This document shows positions 34,133 to 45,207 of a stretch of 64,000 bases of DNA, one piece after another. The stretch is taken from assembly GCA_033439765.1 (NCBI GenBank), contig JAULSN010000002.1, positions 3,720,001-3,784,000 of the forward strand. The letters are read 5' to 3'. Position numbers and translations under genes: made by a program. The DNA comes from Lasiosphaeria ovina (taxonomy: Eukaryota; Ascomycota; Sordariomycetes; Sordariales; Lasiosphaeriaceae). The notes beneath the pieces were generated by a model that saw nothing but the letters and a program-made list of their open reading frames with translations, did not search any database and was not told where the DNA came from. Within the stretch, counting starts at the first letter, position 1. Each line of letters opens with the position of its first letter.

Positions 34133-36361
34133 ATGCCAGCGAACATGGAGCCACGGCAGCTGTTCCGCGATTCCCCGGCTGCGACAGCAACCTCCGCCAT
34201 CATCGCCGGTCGCGCTGGTTGCTCTTCTATAAACCTACCACTAGGGGGGGTTCTTACACTGTTCAATGGCGATACCATTACTCTCACCAACGATGCTGTC
34301 TTTATGCCTGCCTGCCGGCTGGCTTCCGGGTCTCCAGCAATTTTCGGGAGTGGCGGTGGAACGTTGACCTTGGCCGATACTGGGACCGCTTCCGACCTTG
34401 CGTCCCCTCCGGGCGACGTTCAGTCTGATTTTTCGGACTTCCAAGAGCCGTTCTATGCTTCGACATTCCCGGTATGCTACGCCCTCGCCGCGACTACTGT
34501 GGTAGCATATACGTTGGTCATTATGCTCTTCATTACCCCGAGATCGTTTTTTGATGGCGGAGTCGTGGTGCTTGGCCGCAAGAGCTTCACGAGCGGCGGC
34601 ACTGGAACGAGCATTGGCGGTCGTCCCTGGCTGCAAAAAGTCGCGGCGCTGACCGTCGCCATCTCCTTGACCATCGCATCTGCCGCCACGTTCCGCGTTG
34701 CCGAGACACAGTATTCCAATGGCTACCAGCGAGCGGAAACTTTGCAACAAGAGGTTTTGGGTGGCACTGAGCTCAAGGTCATTCGCATCATCTCAAACAC
34801 TTTTCTGTGGCTTGCCCAAGCGCAGACTTTGATCCGACTCTTTCCTCGCCAAAGAGAAAAGGTTATTATTATGTGGACCGCCTTTGCTCTCATTACGTTG
34901 GATGTTATCTTCCAGTCGCTCGACAGTTTCCAGTACACACAGGGATCCAACAGGTTGAGCTCCTTTACGGATGCGGTTCCCGCGCTGAGCTATCTATTTG
35001 CGTTGGCTTTAGGGGTTCTTTACGCTGCCTGGGTCATTTATTACGCCTTGATGAAGAAGCGATATGCGTTCTACCACCCGCAGATGAAGAACATGTGCCT
35101 GGTGGCCATGCTGTCGCTTCTTGCTATCTTTGTGCCCATCGTCTTCTTCATATTGGATATATCCCAGCCCAGTTTCACCGGGTGGGGCGAATATGTCAGA
35201 TGGGTGGGAGCAGCGGCCGCCAGTGTGATTGTGTGGGAATGGGTGGAAAGAATCGAAGCGCTAGAGCGAGAAGAGAAGAAAGATGGGATTCTGGGCAGAG
35301 AAGTGTTTGACGGCGATGAGATGCTTGAGATGCCGCCACCAGACATGAACCAGCCGAGGAGAATGAAGAGGGGCTCGGGCGACGACCCAAAGAGCAATAG
35401 CCGCGGCCGGCACGACGGCCCAGGCAGCGGGCTGGGAAATATCTGGCCTGCCGTTACTTCGATCACGTCGAGATATTCTGGCCGGTCTCGATTAAAAGCC
35501 GGGGCGACCAATAACCCAGAAGAAACGACAACTGCCCAGCCCTCCAACCACGACAGGATACGATTCTTACAGCCGCCGCTGTGGCCGGCTCGTCCTGCAC
35601 CAGCCGTCACACCTATCAGTCGGACAGACACTGCCAGTGCTGAGAGCACCGTATACGCCATCCGGTACCATCCGCTGACGGAAACTACATCACGCACCAC
35701 CTCGCCCCCACCACAAGATAATTTACCCAGATCTCGCCGCGGTAGTATCGCCTCTAGCCATAATAGTGATGGTGAAAGCACGAGCCCTGGCCCAGAATTA
35801 TCGGTAAAAACGACCCAGTCTGCCCGGTCTCCCCAACAAGCAGCTCCTGCAGGAAGGCGGTGGCCTTCACTCGCATGGGGTATTTCCAAACCACGCACCC
35901 GACGCGGCGACGAGGAGTGTGCCACCCCCGACCAGAGTCCGCCGAAGGAGGACGACAGTGGCTGGGACTTTCGAAGCCGTCTTGAAGAGTTTGCGGTAAC
36001 TCAGGCGGAGAAACTGCGCGAAAGGTTTCGGCCGACCCCAGACACGCACAGTCTGCCTGTCATGGTAATCCCGGCACCACCACGGAGAGGGGCAGCACTG
36101 GCTCAGTTACTGGAAGAGAGGGAGTCGGAACTTCAACCCCATGGCGTTCCAAGGACCGCTCCGCCAGGAGATGATGAGCTTCACCTGCACCGAAGGAGTA
36201 GTGGTGTGCCCCCGTCATCAAACCTGCACATCGCGCCACTCGTAACACAAGGCTCGCTTTCCGGTCGACATAGGGTTATTACCATTGTGCCGGCACCACC
36301 TCGACGGGACGCCGAGTCTGAAATTGTTGCGAGCAGACCCTTGGATGTCGGTGAATCGTAA
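34133..36361 (+). CDS. palH: pH sensor PalH/Rim21
   Basis: Seven-pass plasma-membrane sensor that starts the Pal/Rim ambient-pH pathway leading to PacC processing. Single exon, 742 residues; the ATG at 34145 (MEPRQL) is an alternative start. The N-terminal about 110 residues are extracytoplasmic-type. Membrane segments include VCYALAATTVVAYTLVIMLF, VAALTVAISLTIASAATF, VIIMWTAFALITLDVIF, ALSYLFALALGVLYAAWVIY, MCLVAMLSLLAIFVPIVFFI and VRWVGAAAASVIVWEWVERI. The pattern QTLIRLFPRQREK between segments, and WEWVERIEALEREEKKDGILGREVFDGDEM directly after the last one, are characteristic of PalH. The long C-terminal cytoplasmic tail is Ser/Pro/Arg-rich and would bind arrestin-like PalF. Firm assignment. 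Confidence 0.93.
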   Translation: MPANMEPRQLFRDSPAATATSAIIAGRAGCSSINLPLGGVLTLFNGDTITLTNDAVFMPACRLASGSPAIFGSGGGTLTLADTGTASDLASPPGDVQSDFSDFQEPFYASTFPVCYALAATTVVAYTLVIMLFITPRSFFDGGVVVLGRKSFTSGGTGTSIGGRPWLQKVAALTVAISLTIASAATFRVAETQYSNGYQRAETLQQEVLGGTELKVIRIISNTFLWLAQAQTLIRLFPRQREKVIIMWTAFALITLDVIFQSLDSFQYTQGSNRLSSFTDAVPALSYLFALALGVLYAAWVIYYALMKKRYAFYHPQMKNMCLVAMLSLLAIFVPIVFFILDISQPSFTGWGEYVRWVGAAAASVIVWEWVERIEALEREEKKDGILGREVFDGDEMLEMPPPDMNQPRRMKRGSGDDPKSNSRGRHDGPGSGLGNIWPAVTSITSRYSGRSRLKAGATNNPEETTTAQPSNHDRIRFLQPPLWPARPAPAVTPISRTDTASAESTVYAIRYHPLTETTSRTTSPPPQDNLPRSRRGSIASSHNSDGESTSPGPELSVKTTQSARSPQQAAPAGRRWPSLAWGISKPRTRRGDEECATPDQSPPKEDDSGWDFRSRLEEFAVTQAEKLRERFRPTPDTHSLPVMVIPAPPRRGAALAQLLEERESELQPHGVPRTAPPGDDELHLHRRSSGVPPSSNLHIAPLVTQGSLSGRHRVITIVPAPPRRDAESEIVASRPLDVGES

Positions 36362-37706
36362 GCCGAGCGCGCTCGACTGTCAGCGGGTGGGCTGATTAGC
36401 CTTGGGAATTTTTGAAATTTATTTGGAATAAGCGATTGGCGAGCGGCTGTTATTTGATATGTATGCATTGGTCTGGGTGCATTTTTGAGGCGTCGGGTCT
36501 TCCGTCCCTCGAGACAGGATATGGGAAACGAGATGCGCTTTGTAATGCAGTGTTGGGTATCCGTATACCACTGTTTACTGGAAGCCAAAACAACAAAACC
36601 AAGGAGGTTGGTGTATATATTTATTGCCTTGGGTATAACGAGGAATACGAATTGGAGCAAGGAGTAAGGCTATATCATGGACGTTTGCTCAACGGGAGCA
36701 GGCATGGGACAACTTGGGAGGAGGGTCATGGGGGTTTTGGGAAAGCGAGTCGGATACGGCTTTGAATATCATACCATGTTCTTGACTTTTATGGTCCCAG
36801 ACGGGAGGCTCCAAAATTTATATAAAATTTTACGGGATAGCTGTTACATTCCAAGGTTCATGGTCGTGCTCGAAGATGAAACTACTATCTGTTCTACAAA
36901 TCATATAAAGAAAGCAGGAAACCCCTTCCTCAACGAAGTAGGGTACCTTAGTACAGAGTAAAAGGAGAAGGGAGACGTCGGTGAGTACATGTTTGGTCAA
37001 GGTTGTTCCAGCCGTGGTCCACGGCCGTTGGGGCGCTTCCGCTTTTCGGTCGTGGACGTGGACCCGACCAACGGTTAGGTCCACCAAGGCGCCCGGACGC
37101 TGCCCGCGGATCACCCCGTCTCGATGCGAGGAAAACCGAGCATTACCCTTGTCAACTGAAGTTTACTTTCAAGTGCAATGGGCCAGTATCCTTTTGTACA
37201 CGTATGGAGTTTACGGAGTACGGAGTGCTGGTATTTCCATTGGATATTTCAGGGAGCGAAATTTTAGGTCCCATCTCCAGCATTCAGGGGTCCAACCGTC
37301 CAACCGCAGGGGGCCGCCAGGGGGGGCGGGAGGAAATTGGATTGCGCGCGCGCGCCCCGCGGAATCCATCCACCTTTTCCGGCTTTTTTATTTTCGAAAG
37401 CTGCAAGCAGCTGCTGCTTTTCCCTCTAAATTCTTACCTCATCTGCGACGCCAAGGCAGACCATCTCACTCCTTTTCTTATTGCTTTTTTTTCTTCTCTT
37501 CTTATCTGCCTGGGAACAAGGCTGATGAAGAGGCCGCATGACCCGAAGGGATTTGCCTCAACTATATCTGCCTCCTGTACTATACGTACTTGAAATCCTC
37601 GCCAACGACACCGTCTTTCGACAGCGGTTTCCTTGCGCCACCCTCTCGACAATCCGGTCGGAAGTTGAAAGGAACAGAAAAAACCACACGCGAGGATTAG
37701 TGCACC
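36362..37706. other. Intergenic palH 3' / ceramide synthase promoter
   Basis: 1.3 kb without a recognisable gene. It contains a doubled TACGGAGTACGGAGTG near 37.21 kb, an alternating GCGCGCGCGC stretch near 37.35 kb and pyrimidine-rich DNA at 37.45-37.65 kb that probably belongs to the ceramide synthase promoter or leader. Confidence 0.5.
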
Positions 37707-39240
37707 ATGGCTTCGGACTCGGAGCCGTTCCCGGCGCTCGCCACGGGCGCTTCAGATCGCCAATTGCCGTCCGATGATGCGGGCACGGCCCGTCGGCGCA
37801 GGAAGTCTAGCGCACTGGGAGAGATGCGATTTGGCGACACGGGTGGGCCGGCCTTGTCCACCAGCACCGGCCTTGCGCATCTCCATGGCACCAAGGTATG
37901 AATGACTCGAGCGCACTCTCCCTCTTGCCGTCCATCATTCCATTGCTGACGACGTTGCCGGGTAGGAGTCCAAGGACGCCGGCGCGCCGCCGAGCAAGCG
38001 CTTCACCAAGCGGCGCAAGGCCCGCTCCGCCCTCCGCCGCATCAAGAACTTCGCCTTCAAGCATACTTGGCTGCTCCCGTTGGTGATAATGGTGGCTGTC
38101 CTGTCGCTCTACGCCCTGAACCCGACCGAGAGCAACCCGCTCCACCGCTTCATCTTCCTGTCGTACGAGATCCCTGGCTCGAGCTCCGACGGTGGCCTCA
38201 CCCAGTACGGCAAAGGACGCTGGGATTTCGCCTTTGTCGCCTTCTACACGGTTGTGCTGTCGTTCACGCGTGAGCTCGTCATGCAGGAGATGTTGCGGCC
38301 TCTCGCGCGTTACTACGGCTTGCGGTCGCGCGGGAAGCAGGCTCGCTTCATGGAGCAGATGTACACGGCCGTCTACTTTGGCGTCCTCGGTCCCGCCGGG
38401 ATGTACGTCATGAGCCGCACGCCCGTCTGGTACTTCAACACGTACGGCATGTACGAGAACTTCCCCCACAAGACGCACGAGGCCGTCTTCAAGACCTACT
38501 ACCTCATCCAGGCCGCCTACTGGGCCCAGCAGGCCATTGTGCTGCTTCTCGGCGTCGAGAAGCCCCGCAAGGACTTCAAGGAGTTTGTCGGCCACCACAT
38601 CGTCACCCTCTCCCTCATCTACCTGAGCTACCGCTTCCACTTCACCTATATTGGTCTGGCCGTCTACATCACCCACGACATCAGCGACTTCTTTCTGGCC
38701 TCGTCCAAGTCGCTCAACTACATTGACTCGTCCATTATGGCCCCTTTCTACGCCTTCTTCGTGTTCGTGTGGATCTACATGCGCCACTACCTCAACCTGC
38801 GCATCATCTTCAGCCTCTTCACCGAGTTCAAGACTGTCGGCCCCTACGAGATCAACTGGGAGACGCAGCAGTACAAGTCGCCCCTCGCCTTCTGGGTCAC
38901 GCTCGGCCTGCTAGGCTCGCTGCAGGCCCTCAACCTGTTCTGGCTGTTCTTCATCGTGCGCATCGGCTACCGCTTTGCCGTGACAAACGTTGCCAAGGAC
39001 GACAGAAGCGACGCCGAGGATTCCGAGGTCGAGGACGAGCCCGTTGACACCAAGACCAAGACCTACGCCACCGCTGCAGCCCTCGACGGTAAGGCCGCCG
39101 CTCAGCTCGAGGACGAGCACAACAGCGCCCTCGAGCGCAAGCACCAAGCCGCCAACGGCCATGCCGGTGCTGCTGCTGTAAATGGCAAGGCCAAGGTCTC
39201 TGCCTCGGCCAAGTCGGCCAGCAAGAAGGCCAGCCGGTAA
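37707..39240 (+). CDS. lag1: Ceramide synthase (Lag1/TLC domain)
   Basis: ER enzyme joining a sphingoid base to a fatty acyl-CoA. Exons 37707-37895 and 37966-39240 give 487 residues; the 70-base intron has GCTGAC as branch site. A basic N-terminus (KRFTKRRKARSALRRIKNF) precedes the first membrane segment (LLPLVIMVAVLSLYAL). The TLC domain carries the Lag1 motif: adjacent histidines at about 273-274 (FVGHHIVTLSLIYLSYRFHF), then YITHDISDFFLASSK with HD at 300-301. The acidic-lysine-rich C-terminus (KSASKKASR) is typical of fungal enzymes. Filamentous fungi carry two paralogues of different acyl-chain preference; the YRFHFTYIG variant here resembles what I recall of the BarA-like class, but I would not insist. 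A 326-codon open frame on the opposite strand is a codon-bias shadow. Confidence 0.92.
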
Positions 39241-40326
39241 AAGGGTGGGGCGCCTTGCTAGATTTTTTTTAATTCCTTAATTTTTTTTTAGCGCCGTCGT
39301 GTCTCTGTCCGGCCTGGCTGAGGCTGGTTGCCCGGGCTTCTTTGTTGCATATTGCTTGCCAAACTCCATTCTGCCTTCCTTCCCCTACTTGGCTCCCTGG
39401 GGTTTATTGTTACTATAATTATAAACTCGGCTTCCGCTTCTTCCTTTTTTCGTCTTGTGTTGCTTTTCTTACTCGTATGTAATGTCGCATGGGACCAGCC
39501 AGCCAGTCAGTCAGTCAGTCAGTCAGTCAGTCAAGGGGATGGGGGTTCCCTGGTTGCACAACGCGCGAGCAAGGAATGGAGGGAGGGGGTACGTACAGGC
39601 ATAGCGTGGCCGTATAGCGAGGACGCAATTGAACAAACAAGCAAACAAACAAACAGCAAGGCGCCGGGGTGGATTGGATTTTATTTTCTTTTCCCACAAA
39701 CACAATATTTCAAATAACGTTGGTTCCAGAGTAGCAGCATCGGCGGCGGGGAAGGAGGAACTTGAGACAATACGGTGAGCAAAAGGGGATAAGTACTTAC
39801 TTTACTTACTAGGTGCTCGGTTGGGATGATGAACGGAATGAATGGGTTGGGGTTGGTGAAGGGAGGTGGGTTGGGCTGTCTCGGACCTGTGGTAAGTATT
39901 CATTCACACCTTAGGCAACCTACCTACTGCATAGGGTAACATGCCTTACCTAGCTGGCCGGCGGTGTTCTCTGATAATAACCTTGTGATCAAAGAAATGA
40001 GACTGTACCTGTGCTCTGCGGTATGCTGCTAGATTGTGTACAGCGGCAATGTGTGGTTCAAACCACTCAAGTTGATATGACCAAATGAGCTTAAATGGGA
40101 TTATGGAAGGACTTCAAAGCCCTGATAACTCTGTAGCCAAACATAATACTCGACGCTCCACCAAATAAAGACAGCAGTGAACACGGTGGACAGCTCTGTC
40201 GTTTGACGAGGCACTTATGCCCCAGAATTTAATTTTCATTACTCTAACAACTCTACGTAGTTACACAGTTGAGAACAAAAGCCGGGGGAATGAATATATG
40301 GCGGACGCGGTTCCCTCTGCCAGCTA
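39241..40326. other. Intergenic between convergent genes
   Basis: 1.1 kb without a recognisable gene between ceramide synthase and poly(A) polymerase 3' ends. It contains a CAGT microsatellite at 39504-39532, an AAAC-rich run near 39,631-39,655 and TTACCTAGC/ACCTACCTACTGC words near 39.91-39.95 kb. Confidence 0.5.
39504..39532. repeat. CAGT tetranucleotide microsatellite
   Basis: Seven tandem CAGT units, perfect, about 260 bases downstream of the ceramide synthase stop. Confidence 0.9.
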
Positions 40327-42197
40327 CTATCCTGCGGCCGTTGCCGTCTGCTGGCGCTTCGCCGCCGGCTTCGAGGGCTCCTCCTCTGCCATTCGCTTCT
40401 TCTTAATAGGCTTGGATGGCTTGACTTCGCCGGGCTCGAACACGTCGTCGGGCAGGTCTACATTCTTGACGTGCTGAATCGTCAGAAAGTTCAGATTCTT
40501 GTCAAATGCCTCGTTGGATGTGCACATGGCCTTGAAGTCATTGACCTCCCTCGACAGATCTAGAGATTTCGCCCCTTCCGCTAGCTGTAAGCCGATGTAA
40601 TGGTTAGTGGTAAAAATCTTCACTTCGGGGGCATGCTTAGGCGGGTCCTCAAGTTTCACCGGGGCCTCATCTTGCTCCCCCTTCACTCCAACGCCATTTT
40701 CCATCTTTTCCACGCCCTCCATCTTGACAGGCGGCGAGGTGCCGTCCTCGGTCTTGATTTCGGGTTTAGTTTCTTGTTTAACTTCGGCCTTGGTGTCCTC
40801 GGGCCCCGCCTCGTCTGTCGGCTTGGCCAAATATTTGAGACTGCCGATTTGCACCTCTTCGATTTCGCTGTCGTTCTTGCACATATGCACTCTGTCGTAA
40901 CCTTTGTTGAATGGCCGGGCAAGGCCGATGGATGGGTGCATCTCGAGTTTCTGTACAAGCATTCGCACTCTCGACTCAACATATCCTGACCAAGAATTCT
41001 GAGCCTCCTTGGTCCTGCTCGACGAGATGACCGTCAGGTAATACCTAAACCCTGTCGTAAAGAAAGAATGCTTCGAGAAGAGATCCTTCCAGGGTCTTCT
41101 CCCAACCATTATCTCCTCTGTGACTTGAACCCCCCGGGACAACTCTTGCTGGATCACAGCCATGGACGACTTGCCGATATTGTGGGTTGCGCACATGGAC
41201 GGGTAGGCGGGCGTGATGATCGGCATCCTGTGGTTTCTGTCCCACTGATAGAGCTGTATCGGTGGTAAGACATCAGCGTACTGAAAACGGAGGGGTTGCT
41301 TACCTTTGGGTTCCACACCGCCATACGGGTGACTGAGAGGCCGTACTCAATGTCCTTCAAGAGAACAGGAAGCGGCCACGGCCACTTGAACATGATGTTG
41401 AAGAACTTGTTCACGATTAACGCACTGGTGGCCTTTGGGTAGAGCTGGCAGACCCTGGCCACGAGCATGGCCCACGCGACTCCTCCCGGGTATCCCATGA
41501 TGTTGGCGTAGATGGCTTTCCGCTGCGCCCAAAGCTTTATGGCTCGGAGAGCCAACTTGAACGTGGCTGGTTCAGGAACTAGGTTAAGAATTTCGTCCGT
41601 GACCCTGGTGCCGTTGAGCGACCGCACTTCGTTCTCGCTTAGGCCGCGCAGGAGACTGTTGTCCTGCAATGTCCAATCCTTCTCGGTTGGCAGCTGTTTG
41701 AGCGTTTGGATGGAGCAAAAGATGAGGTCGATGCTGATACCAGAGTACTCAAACTTGATAATTGGCACAAATGCCTCGGGTACTGGGGTCAAGTCGGTAA
41801 TGGCGCCTGGAGGGGCCATCTCGACAAGCAGACCCGGAAATATGGCGAAATACTGATCGACCGTGACATATTTCGGAGCAACAACAAGGGTGTCGATATC
41901 GGTCCCAGGCCCGTAGACTCCCAGACGATAGCTACCATATGTGAAGACCCTGCCATGAGCATCGCGGATGAGGATTGTATTTTTCGGCTCCTTTTCGCGC
42001 GCTGCCCTTCTGACGAACTCGTTAGTGATCTCCTCGAGGGACCTGAGGATACGCTGTCTCTTCTCGACGCCGGCCGGCGTCTCAAACGTGCCCTGCGACT
42101 TTAGTTCCCTAAATAGCGCCTCATTCGATCGTTTTTCGGCCTCGGTCGGGAGTGCTGTCGAGATGGGTGGCGTGACGCCAAAAACTCGTTCGGACAT
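40327..42197 (-). CDS. pap1: Poly(A) polymerase
   Basis: Nuclear template-independent polymerase adding poly(A) tails to mRNA. Exons 42197-41304 and 41253-40327 join after WNPK to LYQWDRNHRMPIITPAYPSM, giving 606 residues. The nucleotidyltransferase motif is YGPGTDIDTLVV with catalytic Asp at 100 and 102, and the third Asp is in SGISIDLIF (about 157). The central domain shows IKLWAQRKAIYANIMGYPGG and the RNA-binding domain follows the splice (MCATHNIGKSSMAVI; DLFSKHSFFTTGFRYYL). The C-terminal tail is Glu/Lys/Pro-rich with a putative bipartite nuclear signal (KPIKKKRMAEEEPSKPAAKRQ). Length and order match fungal Pap1. The frame continues 87 codons upstream of the chosen ATG, but MSERVFGVTPPIS is the family's usual start. 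Confidence 0.95.
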
Positions 42198-43507
42198 GGT
42201 CGAAGAGGCGACTTCGCCGAGAGACGATGATGGCCAGCCCAAGTCAGAGGGGCTCGCGGTGGTTATTGATTCGGAGAAAAAAATGCCGCTCAGAAATACC
42301 CGGGGGTGTCGAATGTGAAAGAGAGAAGAAAGGAATGGTAGGCCGTCGAGGAGCACGCACGGCAAACAAACCGGGGAAGGAATGACAGAAACGGCGGCGA
42401 TGACGGTGTTTGGGGGAGGGGGGGAGTTAGGAGAGGTAGTAAGTCGCGAAAATTTCAAGTCATAATACGGCGACGCGTTGGCATGGCCTATGATCGAGAT
42501 GCTGCTGGAAATGCCGAAATGACGGGGGGATCAAAGGTCATCGTCGCCAAACAGAAGGGCGGGAACTCGAAGGAAGGAACAAAAAGATAAGTTCGCGCAC
42601 CGCAAACCTGAAGGCTTAACCGCGTACGTCCGCACGGACCACTTTATTGAGCGGCTGAGGTGGGGCGAGTCCAGGGGCTGCCCGGTACGGTCCCGCGCTT
42701 TTAAGTTTAGGCGACACAGCACCACGCGTTATGGGGCCAGTGTACGGAGTATTTGAATGACAGTCATTAGCGTTGGACTTTCCAAATGGAAGTCGTCAAG
42801 ACCTCAGGTAACTGATGTGCCTAGCAGCTCGCCCTTGCTAATTTTCTGCGGGGGGCAGTAGGTACATACCTAAGGTACCATCAGAACCCTCGATACAGAA
42901 TTCCCAAAACCATGTCCGTATCTCAACCCTTCAAATGCCCCCACAAGGCATTTCCAGGCGAGATGCCCTGGCTCACAAAATGCCATGGCAGCTTGGCTGT
43001 TATGCCTTAAAGTCCCCGCTGTGTTCTTCGGTGTTGTATTCACGAGAGTATCGTGCAGAGACTAATTGCAGTTCCAATCAATCTTAGCTGCTCTACCTCA
43101 CTTGTTCTGTAGCTTAGTTCATATGGGGAGTCTGAAGAGGAAGTTATAGCAGCTAAAGCAAAGAAGAAGTCTTCAGGTTGGCAAAAGGGAATCGCGACTT
43201 CCATGTTGAACACCAACAAATGCAGATAACATTCCTAGGTACAGTACCCAGATGACGGGTTTTATTCAACATATACACCTGCAAAACGGCTCGGTGTCCA
43301 CTTGAAGTTAAACCAGGCACTCTCAGGCTTGACTTCGCTCGGGGATACGCGGACCCTCTAGCCGAAGTGTTCCAAGGCATGGAACCCGTCAGATCCACCC
43401 CAGGCTCCCGGCCGTGCCCCGCCCCCACCAACAGACATACCTAACAGCTGGAACTGGTGAGCTTCCCCGTCCTCGCAACTTGTCCCCGAGTTCGATGGAG
43501 GTCTACA
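42198..43507. other. Divergent promoter region pap1 / hydrolase
   Basis: 1.3 kb with no recognisable gene. A TACGGAGTA word lies near 42.74 kb and GTAGGTACATACCTAAGGTACC near 42.86 kb. Both flanking genes start outwards from it. Confidence 0.5.
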
Positions 43508-44945
43508 ATGAAGAAGACACTTCTGCTCTGCTTTATTCACGGCTTCAAGGTGTGCCCCCCTACTCGCGCGCCATTTGGCCGCTGCGCCGGTCACAGGCGT
43601 TTCAAGTCGCTAACTGCGTTGTCTTCAGGGGAATGAGTCAACCTTTGGAGACAATTATGCCTTCACCGAGCATCTGCGGCGGCTTGTAGCCGCCGCCCTC
43701 CCCAAAATCGAAGTAAAGGCGATTGTGTACCCCAAGTACGAAACAAGGGGCGACCTGGGCGAGTGCGTCGGGAGGTTTAATGACTGGTATGTTGATATGG
43801 AAGTCATGTTGAATGTAGGCTGGCAAAAGCAACGGGCTTGCTTACACTAAGCTGGATCCTAGGCTTCTCAACAAAGTCATTGACCTCGAGGTCGCCGCCG
43901 GCGCCCCCTCCCCGACCATTGACCCGTCGGTCCATGTCATCTTGATCGGGCACTCGATGGGTGGGATCGTAGCCGCCGAGACCGCCATTACACTCGCTTC
44001 CGAACAGCCCATTCATGGAAGCACCAACCCAGCAACCGACGACAATCCGAAGCCCAACGCCGCCGGCGCCATCCCAACACCTCCCCCGCAACCGCCATCG
44101 CCGAACTCGCTAATGTTCCCCTATATCCAGGGCGTTCTCGCCTTCGATACCCCGTTTCTAGGTATCTCGCCCGGCGTTGTTGCGCATGGCGCCGAGAGTA
44201 AGATTACCACAGCCTCGACAGCTATATCACAGCTGAGCGGGCTGACGGGGCTGTGGGGAGGAGCGAGAGCAGCGGGGGCCGAGTCGTCGGCAATGCGCAA
44301 CCCGCCGGCCCCTGCCCTGCCGGCCCCGGACAGAAACGACAGAGACAAGCCTGCCGCCGCCAACAAGGGCGGCTGGGGCAAATGGGGCAATATTGCCATG
44401 GTTGCAGGGGTCGTCGGGGCCGTAGCAGCTACCGGGGCGGCTGCATATATCAACCGCGACCAGATCAGCCAGGGTTGGAGCTGGGCGACATCGCACATGG
44501 AGTTTGTAGGATGCCTGGCCCGGAAGGAGGAGCTACGACGGCGAACCGCATACATGGTTCGGCTTAACGAAGAACTCGGAGTCGGATTCGGGAATCTCTA
44601 CACGCGCCTAGGGAAGGCAGCGAGTTCCAAAACGAGCAGTATTGGGACAATAGTGAGTGGCCAGCGAACATTCTGTGTTGTCCCGCAGCGGGATCAGGCT
44701 GGTGATTGGCGGGAAGCAATCAATGACAAGGCCACTGATGAAATTGAAGCTCACATGGGTAAGTCCTTGGCTCTCAAGTCGAACAGGTCTGAGAGAGCGC
44801 ACGCTGACAAGAGTCGACAGCCATGTTCGAACCCAAGGAGAACCCGGGTTATGAAAGGCTGGCGATGAACGCAAGGGACATGATTGCCAGCTGGTTGCAG
44901 AATGATTGGTACGAAAGCAGTTTTGGCGATACGATCCGCGCTTAA
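43508..44945 (+). CDS. Alpha/beta-hydrolase (DUF676-like serine esterase)
   Basis: Predicted 406-residue serine hydrolase from four exons: 43508-43549, 43629-43786, 43863-44758 and 44821-44945, all GT-AG with matching phases. The N-terminus MKKTLLLCFIHGFKG, followed by NESTFGDNYAF, gives the oxyanion HG motif, and VHVILIGHSMGGIVAAE carries the nucleophile elbow (GHSMG). FPYIQGVLAFDTPFLGIS resembles the strand after the nucleophile in lipase-like proteins. A proline/alanine-rich insert is followed by a small hydrophobic Gly/Ala-rich segment (NIAMVAGVVGAVAATGAAAYI) that may sit in a membrane. The catalytic Asp and His are not obvious by eye. Substrate is unknown; fungal relatives are annotated only as hydrolases. 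Confidence 0.82.
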
Positions 44946-45207
44946 TGACGGCTACGGCGAGCGGGCGTCTTTGTTGATTTCGGGAAGAGAGATGGTAACC
45001 CCTTTTTCTTATTTAATCATCCTCAAGGAGGAGATTCGACGAACACCTATGTAAAACCATATAGCCTGTGCATTCTATAAGAATTCTCATCAATAAATTG
45101 CCGCCCATGCGCAATCGCGACAAAGGTCGCTTTGTTCAGTCCAGGAGATATCGTGAAGATGCTCCTTCTTTCTCTCACGGCCGCATCACGATCTGCAGAA
45201 GGAAGAA
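44946..45207. other. Short intergenic interval between convergent genes
   Basis: About 260 bases holding the 3' ends of the hydrolase (plus) and dehydratase (minus) genes. Nothing else seen. Confidence 0.5.

Noticed and set aside
37807..38787. 326-codon open frame on the minus strand within the ceramide synthase gene
   Set aside because: It lies antisense to a firmly identified gene and its composition (Val/Glu/Gly/Asp-rich, no domain) is what third-position GC bias produces.
40050..40068. GTGGTTCAAACCACTC as a possible tRNA T-arm
   Set aside because: The arm-like palindrome has no matching acceptor stem, anticodon arm or A-box upstream.
42198..42458. N-terminal extension of poly(A) polymerase
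   Set aside because: The open frame continues upstream, but it is Pro/Ser-rich, unlike the family, and MSERVFGVTPPIS is the usual start.
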